Assembly (NCBI RefSeq): GCF_004570865.1
Contig: NZ_SPQS01000008.1
Location: forward strand, 1-64,000
DNA: 64,000 nt
Direction of reading: 5' to 3'
Origin: Bradyrhizobium frederickii
Lineage (GTDB): Bacteria; Pseudomonadota; Alphaproteobacteria; Rhizobiales; Xanthobacteraceae
In this document: positions 63,213-64,000 of the stretch, one piece after another
How the letters are laid out: every line of letters starts with the position of its first letter
How positions within the stretch are numbered: the first letter of the stretch is position 1
Translations under genes and position numbers: made by a program
The notes under the pieces: generated by a model
Told to the model about the DNA's origin: nothing
The model's input: only the letters and a program-made list of their open reading frames with translations
The model's database searches: none

Positions 63213-64000
63213 TCAAAGCCGGTAGACGCGCATTGCCGTCGTCTTGAAGATCGCGTCCTGCTGCTCGGCGCTCAGCGGCGCAGCGGCTGCGCGAAACGCA
63301 TCGACGAGCTCGCGATAGCTGGTCCACAATTTCTCGATCGGAAAATTGGAGCCGAACAGGCAGCGTTCGGCGCCGAAGATCGCGACCGTGTCAGTGACGA
63401 CGGCGGCGATATGCGCGGGGTCGTTGCGATGGATGAAGGTGCCGAGCCCCGACAGCTTTGAGACCACGTTCGGACAGGCTGCCAGCCGCGCGACGCCGGC
63501 GCGCCAGGCTGCGCGGCCGGCGGGCGAGAGGTCCTCGAGCATGCCGGCATGCTGGAGGATGAAGGTCACGTTGGGGCAGGCTTCTGCGAGCGCAGCGGCC
63601 TGCGGCATTTGCGGCGTGAACACCTGCAAATCGAAGCTCCACCCATGGTCGGCAAGGTGCGCAATGTTGCGCTGGATCATCGGATCGGCGCAGAGATCGG
63701 CGCGGGCCGCAAAGCGGTAGAGCGGGTTCTCGTGCCAGTGCAGCTGCATCCGGACGCCGCGCACGAGGGGATAGCGCTTCAGGCGGTCGAGTTGCGGGCG
63801 CACGTCGTCCACGGCGAAATTGGCGTAGGCGACAATGGCATGGGGCCAGCCATGCGCGTCGGCGGTTTGCTGGACCCAGGCGGCTTCGTCCTCGAAGCGG
63901 TCGTTGGCCCAGTTGGTCTGGACGTAGACCGAGCGGGTGACGCCGGTACCTTTGAGGTCGTCGAGATATTCCTGGATCGGATAATCGCGCCGGATTGGCT
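63213..64000 (-). CDS. Amidohydrolase family 2 protein, N-terminus cut by window edge
   Basis: At least 262 residues in the window, running past the right edge (the N-terminal part is missing). TIM-barrel amidohydrolase of the 2-pyrone-4,6-dicarboxylate-hydrolase type: GVRMQLHWHENPLY, FILQHAGML, NVVSKLSGLGTF and CLFGSNFPIEKLW (the metal Asp is replaced by Asn in the usual GSDWP site). The reading frame continues without stop through base 64000. Part of the same operon as the lactonase. Confidence 0.85.
   Translation of the reverse strand, partial: PIRRDYPIQEYLDDLKGTGVTRSVYVQTNWANDRFEDEAAWVQQTADAHGWPHAIVAYANFAVDDVRPQLDRLKRYPLVRGVRMQLHWHENPLYRFAARADLCADPMIQRNIAHLADHGWSFDLQVFTPQMPQAAALAEACPNVTFILQHAGMLEDLSPAGRAAWRAGVARLAACPNVVSKLSGLGTFIHRNDPAHIAAVVTDTVAIFGAERCLFGSNFPIEKLWTSYRELVDAFRAAAAPLSAEQQDAIFKTTAMRVYRL

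Overview
The window reads as chromosomal DNA of a Bradyrhizobium-type alphaproteobacterium. It is GC-rich with strong third-position GC codon use. It carries several dispersed intergenic repeat families that I recognise from that genus, and the gene stock fits: propionyl-CoA carboxylase alpha subunit, LipB, a short FliN, DUF3775 and host-attachment proteins, many ABC and Bug-type binding proteins, and IclR/GntR/LysR regulators. The assignment rests on recognising families, not on a database search.

Region 1 (1-7210) is accessory DNA. An IS3-family element runs off the left edge and has cut a phage tail-collar gene. Small orphan genes, orphan terminator hairpins and a minimal ATP-dependent DNA ligase follow. 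Next comes a compact two-gene unit (5112-6718): a protein with a restriction-type PUA/EVE-like N-terminal region plus a membrane segment, followed 2 bases later by a small membrane-anchored helical protein. The region ends at an exact 50-base 3' part of a tRNA-Arg(TCG) gene (7161-7210) with no 5' half, which looks like the distal attachment site of an integrated element. The two-gene unit is the best candidate here for an undescribed system.

Region 2 (7.3-25.4 kb) is ordinary chromosome: an AraC regulator, secreted small proteins, DUF3775 and host-attachment proteins, a DMT exporter, a lysine-rich histone-like protein, photolyase, a chemotaxis receptor, 1-Cys peroxiredoxin, an alkaline-phosphatase-fold enzyme, a repeat-filled gap (19.6-20.9 kb), a GNAT enzyme, an atypical SDR, a beta-lactamase-fold hydrolase, and an ArsR/SRPBCC operon whose promoter and paired operators are clearly visible.

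Region 3 (25.4-36.7 kb) is an aromatic-acid uptake and degradation cluster. It holds solute-binding proteins (one frameshifted), two IclR regulators, a FAD hydroxylase (MhpA-like), an extradiol dioxygenase, an FAH-family enzyme and a cytochrome P450. Region 4 (36.7-39.8 kb) is a NarL-type two-component system beside a duplicated DUF2380-like protein. Region 5 (39.8-45.2 kb) is a sugar-acid catabolic operon (idonate-type dehydrogenase, gluconate 5-dehydrogenase-like SDR, enolase-superfamily dehydratase) divergent from a GntR regulator and an MFS transporter, with paired palindromic operators between them.

Region 6 (45.2-59.8 kb) holds an ArsB-like transporter, two hybrid PAS histidine kinases, a zinc metallopeptidase-like protein, PccA, a PEP-mutase-family oxaloacetate decarboxylase, acylphosphatase, a LysR/tautomerase pair, a stand-alone DnaB-C-like ATPase, LipB, FliN and tRNA-Leu(GAG). 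Region 7 (60.1-64 kb) is a minus-strand group: azoreductase, an SMP-30/isochorismatase fusion, a metallo-beta-lactamase-fold lactonase and an amidohydrolase cut by the right edge.
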